Source: Dictyobacter aurantiacus
Lineage (GTDB): Bacteria > Chloroflexota > Ktedonobacteria > Ktedonobacterales > Ktedonobacteraceae
Assembly (NCBI RefSeq): GCF_003967515.1
Contig: NZ_BIFQ01000002.1
Coordinates: 620,001-684,000, forward strand
Direction: 5' to 3'
Length of the DNA: 64,000 bases
Below, one piece after another: positions 50,856-59,806 of the stretch. Each line of letters begins with the position of its first letter. The first letter of the stretch is position 1. Position numbers and translations under genes: made by a program. The notes under the pieces were generated by a model, which ran no database searches, had not been told where the DNA came from, and saw nothing but the letters and a program-made list of their open reading frames with translations.

Positions 50856-51021
50856 ACAGGCGATTGGGGAGGTTGCTACGCTGTAGGGAGGCAGGTTCTC
50901 AAGCAGGTAAACGGCTATAATCAGCTCGATTCCGACCATTTTTTTCGGATAATCAGATAATCAGATCAAATACTTCGGCTGAATATAGAATAGCAGAGAA
51001 TATGGTTTCAAAAGAATCTGC

Positions 51022-51060
51022 CCTCCTCGCTCTACCCACGTACTGTGAGGAGGTCTTTTT
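51022..51060 (+). promoter_or_regulatory. Hairpin hiding the TPR gene ribosome site
   Basis: Stem 51022-51030 / 51045-51053 (9 bp with one G-U pair) whose right arm is GTGAGGAGG, the Shine-Dalgarno of the TPR gene; TCTTTTT follows and the ATG comes at once. As RNA it resembles either a sequestering translational switch or an intrinsic terminator in the leader. Confidence 0.5.
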
Positions 51061-52047
51061 ATGTCTAATCAGAAGCAAGACCAGAGAACTATTACTGAGC
51101 AATATACCTTTTTACTACAAAATCTCAACGATCTCATTCTATCTTACCTTTTTCAGGGCAGGCTTAATCAGGCGCATCAACTACTGGACACGGGGATGCA
51201 ATTAATCGAGGAGGAAGCCTGGGTATCCCCTCAGGCCAGAAGCAGCTTTCTGCTCCACGCGGGCATCTTGCAGGCCAAAAGCATCATCTACCTGGGACAT
51301 GAACCGACAACGGCGCTGGCAACCCTATCACAGGCCCGCGAGTTGGCGGAAACAATCGATGATGAGAAGCTACTGATCAATATCATCGACTGGATCGGGC
51401 AGGCGCTCTATTTTCAGGCCCTCAATACCAGTGAAGATGAAGCCGATTTTCAGATCTCGCTCCAGTATTTCAACGATGCCCTGGAGCGGCGGCAGCAGAA
51501 TAATGATGCATGGAGCATCTGTGAATCTATCTTTAATATCGGTCGCTTGCATCAAAATACCGGAGACAACAGCCAGGCATATACCCATTTCGCGAAGGCA
51601 CTGGAGATCGCGGAAGTACAGAATCACCAGATCTTGATGGCCGAGATCCTGTTACACCTGGGCGTCTGCATTCAAGAGATGGGCAAATTGGAGGAGGCCC
51701 GCAGTTCGCTAATGCTCGGCATGACGATGCGAGAAGAGCTCAATATACGGGTCGACCTGCCATTTACCTACATGAATATGGGTGACCTGGAGCAGGAAAT
51801 GCAAAATATGGAGCAAGCGGAACTGTACTACCGGAAAGCAGCCACGCTGGCGCAGGAGATGGAACTGCCGATCCCTTATATCTTCGCCCTGCTCAGCATC
51901 GGCTATCTGCATCTCGCCCAGGAGCAGCCCACCAGGGCGCTGGCAAGCTTTGAGACGGCCAGGCACATGGCGACGCGGCACAGTGTCTCATACGTCCTGG
52001 CCGTGACCAGCACCGCTCAGACCGAAGCGCGTACCAGAATCAGCTAG
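51061..52047 (+). CDS. Tetratricopeptide repeat protein
   Basis: 328 aa. TPR helices throughout, e.g. ALATLSQARELAETIDD, SICESIFNIGRLHQNTGDNSQAYTHFAKALEIAE, EILLHLGVCIQEMGKLEEARSSL, YMNMGDLEQEMQNMEQAELYYRKAATLAQ. No other domain or export signal; a cytoplasmic protein-protein adaptor. Expression may be controlled through the hairpin at 51022-51060. Similar TPR tails occur in LuxR/AfsR-type regulators, but no DNA-binding part is here. Confidence 0.85.
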   Translation: MSNQKQDQRTITEQYTFLLQNLNDLILSYLFQGRLNQAHQLLDTGMQLIEEEAWVSPQARSSFLLHAGILQAKSIIYLGHEPTTALATLSQARELAETIDDEKLLINIIDWIGQALYFQALNTSEDEADFQISLQYFNDALERRQQNNDAWSICESIFNIGRLHQNTGDNSQAYTHFAKALEIAEVQNHQILMAEILLHLGVCIQEMGKLEEARSSLMLGMTMREELNIRVDLPFTYMNMGDLEQEMQNMEQAELYYRKAATLAQEMELPIPYIFALLSIGYLHLAQEQPTRALASFETARHMATRHSVSYVLAVTSTAQTEARTRIS

Positions 52048-52140
52048 CTAACGATCTTGTAATGCGTCATCGATAAGCAGGCGGCTTGCGATATAATGGG
52101 GATGAATTTTTAGCAGATCTTATTGTAATGGAGGTACCCT

Positions 52141-53076
52141 TTGTATCGTATTATCCTGGATACCGATCCCGGTATCGATGACGCGCTCGCGCTCTTTCTG
52201 GCTCTATCCTCGCCCGAGATTCAACTGGAGGCCATTACGACCGTCACGGGCAACGTGGATGTCGAGCACACCACCCATAACGCGCTGGCGCTTTTGACCC
52301 TGGTGGGCCGCACCGATATTCCGGTGGCGCGTGGCTGTCGTGAGCCGCTGGTGGGCAATCGTCTCCATGCCGCTCATGTCCATGGCGAGCATGGCCTGGG
52401 GCAGGCCAGACTCCCACAGCCGGGCATCCAGCCGGTGGAGCAACACGCGGTCGATCTGATCATTGAGAAGATCATGGGCAATCCCGGCGAGATTACGCTG
52501 GTCGCCATCGGACCCCTGACAAACCTGGCACTGGCCCTGCGCCGCGAACCGCGCATCACTCAGGCCGTACGCGAGGTCGTCATCATGGGAGGCGCCCTGC
52601 TCTCACCCGGCAACGTCACACCCAGCGCTGAGTTCAATATTTACGCCGATCCGCATGCCGCCCACGTAGTCTTCAAGGCCGGCTGGCCCATTCGCCTGGT
52701 CTCGCTGGACACCACCAATCGCACGCCGTTCACACAGGCCCAGGCCACGCAGTTTACGCAGGGCGAGAGCGCCGTCAAGACCTGCATGCGGCAGATGTTT
52801 GCCCACTATTTCGATATCTATGCACCCCTCTATGGACAATCGGATTTTCATATGCACGATCCTCTCTGCCTGGCCAGCGTCTTTCAGCCCGACCTGATTA
52901 CCTGGCAGCCTGCCTACGTGGAGGTCGAGCTACAGGGTGCGCTGACAATGGGAGAGACCGTAGCCTATTTCAGAGGTGAGCAGGCCGCTACGCCCAACGT
53001 ACTGGCCTCAATTGAAGTAGACGCGGAGCGCTTCATTCAGATGTTCATAGAACGCGTAGGAAGTACTTTTCCCTAG
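52141..53076 (+). CDS. Nucleoside hydrolase
   Basis: 311 aa, inosine-uridine type ribohydrolase. Calcium/ribose motif DTDPGIDDALA at residues 7-17; VGRTDIPVARG, AIGPLTNLALAL, MGGALLSPGNVTPSAEFNIYADPHAA (containing the conserved Asn-Asp), and DPLCLASVF complete the family pattern. TTG at 52141 is taken as start since GGAGG lies 6 nt upstream and the motif is placed correctly from it. Hydrolyses N-glycosidic bonds of nucleosides in salvage; base preference unknown. Confidence 0.9.
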   Translation: MYRIILDTDPGIDDALALFLALSSPEIQLEAITTVTGNVDVEHTTHNALALLTLVGRTDIPVARGCREPLVGNRLHAAHVHGEHGLGQARLPQPGIQPVEQHAVDLIIEKIMGNPGEITLVAIGPLTNLALALRREPRITQAVREVVIMGGALLSPGNVTPSAEFNIYADPHAAHVVFKAGWPIRLVSLDTTNRTPFTQAQATQFTQGESAVKTCMRQMFAHYFDIYAPLYGQSDFHMHDPLCLASVFQPDLITWQPAYVEVELQGALTMGETVAYFRGEQAATPNVLASIEVDAERFIQMFIERVGSTFP

Positions 53077-53222
53077 CGGCTAAAAGAGGAGCTTTTGTCC
53101 ATCCTCCGCGTATGTTATTATGCTGTAGACGATCCCGCTAGCATGCCATTCATTTGGATGAGCGAAGCCGCCTGGGGAGCCATCACTGCTTCTCAGAAAC
53201 GATACGCTCCACGTGCTGACTG

Positions 53223-53296
53223 GCGGCGGCGGAGCTAGCCGCGAGTGAGCGGCGTTTCCAAATGCTTTTACAGTTGGCGGTTAGCTCTGCCGCCGC
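53223..53296. repeat. 20-bp imperfect inverted repeat
   Basis: Arms 53223-53242 / 53277-53296, two mismatches, 34-nt loop, in the 306-bp spacer after the nucleoside hydrolase. Might be its terminator; no T-run. The spacer has no gene. Confidence 0.5.
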
Positions 53297-53382
53297 TTTC
53301 CAGCGTTCGCAAGAACGCGCAGACACAGCCGAACACGTATCAACCTGCATAAGATCGATGCGATGGGGGAAAAGACAGAACG

Positions 53383-54831
53383 ATGACAACACTCGATACC
53401 TCTTTATTCTGCTTAGAGCCACCTGCCACCATTGGGGTCGGATTCCATAATATTGGCAGTGGCATCCTGCGCGCCTCTCACAGCAATTTGATTCGCAAAT
53501 TAGAGGCGCAATATGGAGAGCGCTGCGGCCACCTTCCTCTCAATGCTGAAAAGGTTCGTATTCATGTCACCGAGCATACCGCTGATCTCCATGCTCATAT
53601 CGCCTACCTGGGCGCACTCTTTGGCAAAGATATTAAAGCGACCACCAGTGCCGAGCTGCGCCAGGAACAACAGGGACTCCCACAGAAAGCCACGCTGGTG
53701 GTCCCCTATATCAACGTGCCGGAATCAGAACACACCATCCAGACCGAGATGGGCGGCATCTCCTGGGGACTGCCAGGTGCCATGGTTTCACAGTTGAAGA
53801 ATAAGGCTAATTTCTATCAGTTGCTCGATGAATACGCGCTACCCGACTTTCAACCTCCTGACTATCGCATCGCCAACATCCATACCCTTCCGGGCGAGGC
53901 GCTGCGCTTCCTGACGGACATCGAAGATATTTATGATCAGGCAAGTCTGCACAGCTATCCTCCAGGAATTATGCTGCGCACATCCGAATCGGATGGCAAC
54001 TTTGGCAGCAGCCTGCTCTACAGCGACCAGAACACCGTCCACCTGATCCCCAACGGAGATGCGGACCTGATGCAGAACTATCGCGGTTGGCGCGAGGCCC
54101 TGGAGGCCGCGCAAGCTATCCTACTGGACACGATGGATCCCGAGAAGGAGACGCGCGTGGTCATGAGTCGCTGCATCGATTTTAGCGACTCGCCGGGCAT
54201 GTCGGTCGTGATCATGAACGGGCAGATCGAGACCCTGCGCTGGAACGGACAACTACAGGAGAAGGGGAGCAAGGCCTGCATCGGGACCGGCAACTACCAG
54301 CCGAAAAATAAGGCCATCGCGCGCCTGCAGAAACGCTACGAAGATCAGACCATCGCCTACTTCGAACAGATTCTCAGGCGCACCGCCGAGCGCTGTGGCT
54401 ACGATTTTACGACGTTGCGCGGTGTCGCCAATATCGACATCATGATTCCCAGTCCCCTGGAGGCCGAGTTGCAGAAGAGGCGCGGCCAGCCCTCCGCCTT
54501 CTATGTCGCCGAGAGCAATCCCCGCTGGACCAACTTTACCGATGCCATCCTCAACGTCATCGGGGCCAATCGCCTGCAGCCCACAGTCAACACCATGCGC
54601 GCCACCATTAGCAATCGCATCCAGGCCGTCGACAAATACTACATTCCTCAACAGATCGATCCACGTCAGCTACGCGCGCGCATCGCCGACAAGGACGAGG
54701 AGCTCAAAGCCAGCGGTACCCGCATTATCTGCCGCATGGCCAAACATCCCATGGGCATCATCTTCGCCGGCGACATCGAGCGCGCCAAACACGAACTGGC
54801 CGGCATCGTCCAGCACATGGCCGAAGCCTGA
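53383..54831 (+). CDS. ATP-grasp-like protein, uncharacterised
   Basis: 482 aa without a named family. C-terminal half has ATP-grasp hallmarks: GVANIDIMIP, then AFYVAESNPRWTNFTDAIL, matching the GxDxxx...ExNPRxT metal/phosphate region, and LRTSESDGNFGSS may be the glycine loop. The N-terminal half (YINVPESEHTIQTEMGG, GAMVSQLKNKANFYQLLDEYALPDF) resembles the substrate-side domain preceding the ATP lid. ATP-grasp enzymes join carboxylates to amines or thiols, so a peptide- or amide-forming role is possible. It follows the nucleoside hydrolase and precedes the Nramp gene with large gaps, so no pathway is implied. Weak ribosome site. Confidence 0.6.
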   Translation: MTTLDTSLFCLEPPATIGVGFHNIGSGILRASHSNLIRKLEAQYGERCGHLPLNAEKVRIHVTEHTADLHAHIAYLGALFGKDIKATTSAELRQEQQGLPQKATLVVPYINVPESEHTIQTEMGGISWGLPGAMVSQLKNKANFYQLLDEYALPDFQPPDYRIANIHTLPGEALRFLTDIEDIYDQASLHSYPPGIMLRTSESDGNFGSSLLYSDQNTVHLIPNGDADLMQNYRGWREALEAAQAILLDTMDPEKETRVVMSRCIDFSDSPGMSVVIMNGQIETLRWNGQLQEKGSKACIGTGNYQPKNKAIARLQKRYEDQTIAYFEQILRRTAERCGYDFTTLRGVANIDIMIPSPLEAELQKRRGQPSAFYVAESNPRWTNFTDAILNVIGANRLQPTVNTMRATISNRIQAVDKYYIPQQIDPRQLRARIADKDEELKASGTRIICRMAKHPMGIIFAGDIERAKHELAGIVQHMAEA

Positions 54832-55053
54832 GACAAAGGAAGCTGATATTTCAGATCCAAATCATGCACCTTAGAGCTAAAACAATTTTAGCGAAGCTGC
54901 CTCTTGATTGTTCATGAGCCACTTGTTATATTATCAGTGGCGTCTCGAACATTATCCCTGTGGGGTAATGAATTAGATAAGCCTGGGAAGCGCCTGATAA
55001 GGCAGGGCGCATACTTAATAGAGATATTCCTATGCCTTGAAAGGAGAAGCCTG

Positions 55054-55125
55054 ATGGAGGCTGATAGTAGTCGCCCTCCCAGTTATAGGAGGGATCTACA
55101 CTCTGGCACCGGACAGGTACGATAA
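55054..55125 (+). CDS. Possible 23-aa leader peptide before Nramp
   Basis: MEADSSRPPSYRRDLHSGT... 23 codons, ATG 7 nt after GAAAGGAG. It lies inside the 470-bp leader of the Nramp gene. A leader peptide could couple translation to a metal or stress signal. No riboswitch of known type recognised around it. Confidence 0.3.
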   Translation: MEADSSRPPSYRRDLHSGTGQVR

Positions 55126-55299
55126 TACGAATAGATTACGCACGTTTGCTGCTGTAGCGTGATTTTCCTCTCGTTGATGTGCTCGCTTCCGGTCCCAACA
55201 CCTATCGACAGGACCCGCTTAAACGCGAGCCGTGGGAAGGCTGGCCCGCTGATGGGCGTCTATATCCTGCTGAAAATTCACATCCGAGAGGAGTCTTTT

Positions 55300-56628
55300 A
55301 TGGAGAACAACAAACCAATCATCCCAGCCGACAAGTCTGGAGCCACGCATCCCCCCCGACGCCATCCTCGTTTCTTCAGAACCATCCTTTTCTATCTCGG
55401 CATCTTCGGTCCCGGTCTGATCGCCGCCAACGCGGGCAACGATCCCGGCGGCATCGCCACCTACAGCAGCATGGGCTCTCAATTTGGCTATTCCATGTTG
55501 TGGGTGATGGTCGTGCTCACGATAGGCATGGGGCTGGTGCAGGAGATGTGCGCCCGCATGGGAGCGGTGACCGGCGAGGGACTATCCGACCTTATTCGCG
55601 AGAACTTTCCGCTGCGCCTCACCGTCTTTATCATGTTCATCTTCCTGCTGGCCAATGGGGGCGTGATCGTCTCCGAGTTTATCGGTATCGCGGCGGCCCT
55701 CAATCTCTTTGGCGTCCCCTCCTGGATTGGTGCTCCACTCGGTGGCTTGCTCATCTGGCTGTTAGTGGCGCGCGGCTCCTACAGGCATGTTGAAAAGATC
55801 TTTCTGGTCCTGACCTTCGTCTTCTTTGCCTATATATTTTCGGCCTTCCTGGCGAAACCCGATTGGGGCGCGATCGCCACCGGCACCGTTGTCCCGACCA
55901 TCCAACCCAACGGTGGCTATATCTTGATGATCGTCACCGCCGTAGGCACAACGATCAGCCCCTACATGCAGCTCTATATACAGAGTGCTGTAGCCGAGAA
56001 GGGCATCAGCATGAAAGAATTCAAGTACGAACGCATCGAGGTCTGGGTGGGGGCGATCTTCTCTAACACGATCGCGTTTTTTATTATCGTCTCGACGGCG
56101 GCGACCCTATTTGTGGCCAGCCATGGCAAGGGCGTAGCGATCGGCTCGGCGGCTGAGGCGGCGCTGGCCCTGAAGCCTTTCCTGGGTATCTTCGCCAGCC
56201 GGGCGTTCGCCGTGGGTATGCTGGGCGCGGCGCTGTTGGCGGCCGGCGTGCTCCCTCTCTCCACCAGTTACTCGCTGTCTGAAGCCTTTGGCTTTGAACG
56301 CGGCGTCGGGCGCACCTTCCAGCAAGCTCCCTTCTTCTGGGGAATGTTCACGCTCCTGATCGTGCTCGGAGTGATCGTTGCCATGCTGCCCAATCTTCCG
56401 GTTATCCAACTCTTGCTCAATCTCTATCTGCTCAATGGCCTCTTACTCCCAATTATTCTGTTCGCTATACTATACCTGATCAACCAGAAACGACTGATGG
56501 GGCGCCACGTCAATCGCCTGGCGTATAATGTGGTCTCCTATGCGCTGGCCATTATCGTGAGCGGGCTGGCGATCTTCTACCTGCTCTCCCAGGTGCTGGG
56601 CTTCTTCGGAGTGAAACTCCTGGGTTAA
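55300..56628 (+). CDS. Nramp family divalent metal transporter
   Basis: 442 aa from ATG 55300 (GAGAGGAG 6-7 nt before). About 11 membrane segments. TM1 carries GPGLIAANAGNDPGG, matching the DPGN-type metal-binding segment but in the altered NDPGG form; the TM6 metal region reads AVGTTISPYMQLYIQSA, where the usual A-x-x-M-P-H motif is changed (T-x-x-S-P-Y). These changes are seen in Nramp-related proteins with altered selectivity (e.g. Mg or Al transport), so Mn/Fe transport should not be assumed. 470-bp leader upstream suggests regulation. Confidence 0.87.
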   Translation: MENNKPIIPADKSGATHPPRRHPRFFRTILFYLGIFGPGLIAANAGNDPGGIATYSSMGSQFGYSMLWVMVVLTIGMGLVQEMCARMGAVTGEGLSDLIRENFPLRLTVFIMFIFLLANGGVIVSEFIGIAAALNLFGVPSWIGAPLGGLLIWLLVARGSYRHVEKIFLVLTFVFFAYIFSAFLAKPDWGAIATGTVVPTIQPNGGYILMIVTAVGTTISPYMQLYIQSAVAEKGISMKEFKYERIEVWVGAIFSNTIAFFIIVSTAATLFVASHGKGVAIGSAAEAALALKPFLGIFASRAFAVGMLGAALLAAGVLPLSTSYSLSEAFGFERGVGRTFQQAPFFWGMFTLLIVLGVIVAMLPNLPVIQLLLNLYLLNGLLLPIILFAILYLINQKRLMGRHVNRLAYNVVSYALAIIVSGLAIFYLLSQVLGFFGVKLLG

Positions 56629-56711
56629 CAAAACGCCCATAGAACTATAGGAAAGCGAGCACTATTTTAGAGTGAGGCCAGGGATGAGAAACTGGCGTAG
56701 ATTGGTGGCGC

Positions 56712-56897
56712 ATGTACCGGCGCGAGGTCTCGCGCTTCCTGATCATCTTTCTGTCGATTGAATACAGCGCCACCCGCCTGCACCTGGACGAAGAGAAGAC
56801 CGAGACGCTCCAGCAGATTCTTGGACATCCCGGAACCACCCCCGCCCAATTCATTCAAAACAACCGCCAGCGCTGGATCACCCAATCATGGACGTAG
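56712..56897 (+). pseudogene. C-terminal fragment of NAD(P)-binding SDR/NmrA protein
   Basis: 61 codons: EVSRFLIIFLSIEYSATRL then LHLDEEKTETLQQILGHPGTTPAQFIQNNRQRW, which looks like the C-terminal end (GHP/GRPxxTFxxFxxxxxxxW) of NmrA-type sugar-nucleotide epimerase-like proteins. The Rossmann part is missing. Confidence is modest because the match is short. Confidence 0.35.
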
Positions 56898-56903
56898 CCA
56901 TGA

Positions 56904-57635
56904 TCAACCTTGCCGGGCTTTACGCCTGCGTCTGAAGGCCAGGATGGTAAAGACGGTTCCAATTAGCCCGGTGATTGTGACCGGAATGAGCATGAAAGAG
57001 AGGCCCAGATCGGAACGGGGCGGCTCGTTGAACGTAATCTGCTGCTTATCCGGTGGGAAATACCAGCAGCTATACACCGTCCCGCGCTGGTACTGCTTGA
57101 GGATAGCTTGAGCGGAAGACGCATCCTCCCGAGCATCCTGATAGACATCGGGTCCATCAACGTCGACATTATCCTGATCCGTATTCAACCTGACTGTATA
57201 ATACGGCCGATAGCCCAGAATATCCTGGGTATCATCGACGGTTTCCCATCTATCGGTGCTGGAGTTGTATTCCTCGTGGGAGCCAACTACTTTGGTAATC
57301 TTCTCACGCACCAACCGGGTAGAGACGATCGTACAGCGAGCAGGCTGAAAGGCGTTGGCATAAGCAATGCTGCCCAACCAGGCGCCGAGGAAGAGGGTTG
57401 AGGCCAGCAGCCAGACCGCGCCCATTGAGAAAAAGAAGGCCGTTGAACCACCTTTACGCAATAAACTGGCATGTTGCCGCTCCTGCCAGTTCGCATCTAC
57501 CAGCCTGCGCCGCTCTCGGCGCTCCCGAATGAACTGAGAGACGGCCATCACAGCGCAATAGATGCCAAATACAAGCTCAATAATGCCAATAATACCGAGC
57601 AATATAAATATAGATAGCAAGAGCCAATGGCTCAT
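56904..57635 (-). CDS. DUF3592-like membrane protein
   Basis: 243 aa with three membrane segments: WLLLSIFILLGIIGIIELVFGIYCAVM, AVWLLASTLFLGAWLGSIAYA and LGLSFMLIPVTITGLIGTVFTILAF. The region between TM2 and TM3 (CTIVSTRLVREK, YYTVRLNTD, GTVYSCWYFPPDKQQI) matches the DUF3592 layout of a soluble beta domain between two helices. Function unknown. Ends 6 bp past the pseudogene fragment on the opposite strand. Confidence 0.72.
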   Translation of the reverse strand: MSHWLLLSIFILLGIIGIIELVFGIYCAVMAVSQFIRERRERRRLVDANWQERQHASLLRKGGSTAFFFSMGAVWLLASTLFLGAWLGSIAYANAFQPARCTIVSTRLVREKITKVVGSHEEYNSSTDRWETVDDTQDILGYRPYYTVRLNTDQDNVDVDGPDVYQDAREDASSAQAILKQYQRGTVYSCWYFPPDKQQITFNEPPRSDLGLSFMLIPVTITGLIGTVFTILAFRRRRKARQG

Positions 57636-57804
57636 ATATAACTCCTTTATGGTTGTGGATAATCAGGTTTATTTAGAAATAGTTAACCAATTACCTCATC
57701 CACCCAAGAGCATAAACGAGCCACGTGTGAAAATTTACAGTGTGGTCTCTGGCCCGGTAAGAAGGCGGGCCAGAGGATGACATGCGCTGTAGGGCCAGGC
57801 ACTC

Positions 57805-59550
57805 CTATTCAGGGAGATCCAGATCCAGCAGCGGCAGACCGGTGCGTTCGATGACGTAGCCGATCAACTGCTCCATCCAGCGATCATATTCGTCTGGGCT
57901 CATCTTTGGATCGGTGTAGACGAAGCGCAGGCGGTTATGCTGCCAGTTCCAACGCACGACGGTATTATCGCCTACCAGCTCGTAAATCTCTGTTTTCGCT
58001 CGCCCTGGGAAGATGCGCAACGCACGATAGCGCAGGAAACGCCGTGCCTCCTGCCAGCCCATCTGGCTCTCTAGAACACCAGCGCGAGAAGTTATACCAT
58101 TGGAGCTCACTTCGATCCTGCGTTGCTGGCGCTTACCCCTAAGCGCCACAGTAAATACAGCAGAGAACAGGGCGACAAAGAGAGCGATCCCCACAGTAAT
58201 GAGCAGGTACAGACCGGTCTGCCTGAGGATGATCTCCGTTAGCACCAAAAGCACGATAAAACTCATTCCAGATGTTACACCAAAGAGAAAACCGCCATTA
58301 ACATGAAGCCCTAATCTGCCGGGCTGTGGAGGAGCACTGACGGCCCGAGGTTGCTGCGGCAGTTGATAGCGAGCGGGTTCCAGTTTGCTGCGCGTACGCC
58401 GAACATTGATCTGTAACCAGTAACGGCGAACGACCAGAAAGAGCCAGAGGATCCAAAACACGCCCAGCAACATCATGATGGCCCCCACAAGCATCATAGC
58501 GGTGAACACATTGGAGGTACCATTCAGGCTGCCTGGCATGTGGGGGAAAACGTTGCCGGTAGCGCTGACAATAATCAGGGCGATAGCAAAAATGCCCACC
58601 AATCCAAAGATAAGCAGTTGCTCTTTACGCAAGGCCAGGTATGGTGTCAGCGGATCAGCCTGCTCAGCTCCACTGACAGTTGGCTGCGCTTGATCATTGA
58701 AGTCGAGCAGGGGCAGATTTGTGCGGCGCGCGACGTAGGCCGCGACCTGGGTTAGCAACCAGTTGAAATCATCTTTGCAGTTCTGGTTGCTCTCCATTTT
58801 GAGATATGTGGCCGTGAGGCGCTGTTGCGACCAGCGCACCACGGTCTGTTCATTCGAGAGCTCGTAGGTGATGCCGCTGAGGTGGCGATTGAACACGCCC
58901 CGCTGATACTGCGCAAAGATGCGCGCTTCATCCCAGCGCAGGCTACGCTGCTGGCACAGGTAACGCGTCGTGACCCCCTCCTCGGTCAATTCGATGCTTT
59001 GCGGCTGATAGCGCAAGAAAGAGAAGTAGGCAATGAAGAGAGCAATCAGGAATACGCCGGCAAACACACCTGCGATGATCGCTGCCAGTTGAAAGCTGAA
59101 ATGCTGCCCACCTGAGAGACCCCAGATCAATAGCAGCGGCAAGCAAAACATTAGCAAGAGAAAGATGAGAATACCGAGCACAAACGCGCGATTCCAGTGC
59201 AGGCGGATGGTGACCGGCAGTTGAAACGCGAACTCGGTATCAATGGGCTGACTACGCGCCCTGAAGGCGGCGGGGTCTCGCAGGGCGGCGAAGCGGCGCT
59301 CACCGATGCGGCGCCAGTAGCCTTCCTGCCTGAACTCATTGGTCACCAGTATAATCGCGTAGGCCATATTGAAGAATGCCAGCAGCAGGAAATAAAATCC
59401 CTGATGCTCCCAACCACGTATGGCAATAAAAAAAATCAAATAGCCTACAGTATAGGCCAGCCAGAGGAATTTCCAGATGCGCCCGACCCAGACATGGCGC
59501 CAGATCGGGTCCACGCGTTTGATCTCTTTAGCATCAATAGAATTTCGCAT
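57805..59550 (-). CDS. Membrane protein with two duplicated PH-like domains
   Basis: 581 aa. Two membrane clusters, each followed by a similar cytoplasmic domain: first IELTEEGVTTRYLCQQRSLRWDEARIF ... TVVRWSQQRL ... YVARRTNLPLLDF, second IEVSSNGITSRAGVLESQMGWQEARRF ... TVVRWNWQHNRL ... YVIERTGLPLLDL. They align end to end and imply an internal duplication. The domains resemble bacterial PH or YcxB-like domains. Function unknown. ATG 59550, GGAGCGCGATATAT upstream. No partner in the operon. Confidence 0.72.
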   Translation of the reverse strand: MRNSIDAKEIKRVDPIWRHVWVGRIWKFLWLAYTVGYLIFFIAIRGWEHQGFYFLLLAFFNMAYAIILVTNEFRQEGYWRRIGERRFAALRDPAAFRARSQPIDTEFAFQLPVTIRLHWNRAFVLGILIFLLLMFCLPLLLIWGLSGGQHFSFQLAAIIAGVFAGVFLIALFIAYFSFLRYQPQSIELTEEGVTTRYLCQQRSLRWDEARIFAQYQRGVFNRHLSGITYELSNEQTVVRWSQQRLTATYLKMESNQNCKDDFNWLLTQVAAYVARRTNLPLLDFNDQAQPTVSGAEQADPLTPYLALRKEQLLIFGLVGIFAIALIIVSATGNVFPHMPGSLNGTSNVFTAMMLVGAIMMLLGVFWILWLFLVVRRYWLQINVRRTRSKLEPARYQLPQQPRAVSAPPQPGRLGLHVNGGFLFGVTSGMSFIVLLVLTEIILRQTGLYLLITVGIALFVALFSAVFTVALRGKRQQRRIEVSSNGITSRAGVLESQMGWQEARRFLRYRALRIFPGRAKTEIYELVGDNTVVRWNWQHNRLRFVYTDPKMSPDEYDRWMEQLIGYVIERTGLPLLDLDLPE

Positions 59551-59806
59551 ATATATCGCGCTCCCTGCATAGAAAGGCTAGAAAAAAGTTATAGAGGCAT
59601 TGCGACAAAAATTATTTAGATCCCTATATAGCTAGTCCTTCATATAAAATACGCACAGTGCGAGTAAATCGCTTCTAAATAAGATCAAAACGCTTCAGCA
59701 AAATCTATGGATGCCTGAACTTATGTAGCCAGGAGCGGGTCAGTAGTGACGTGTGCGGGCGTGATGCGCTATGATGATAGTATTCTGAAGCAAGAGAGGT
59801 TCTTTA

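Noticed and set aside
53183..53422. 79-codon minus-strand frame before the ATP-grasp-like gene
   Set aside because: Overlaps the start of the plus-strand gene and an inverted repeat; no start signal.
54950..55125. Mn (yybP-ykoY) or Mg (M-box) riboswitch before the Nramp gene
   Set aside because: Could not align the conserved loop sequences; only noted as an unexplained leader.
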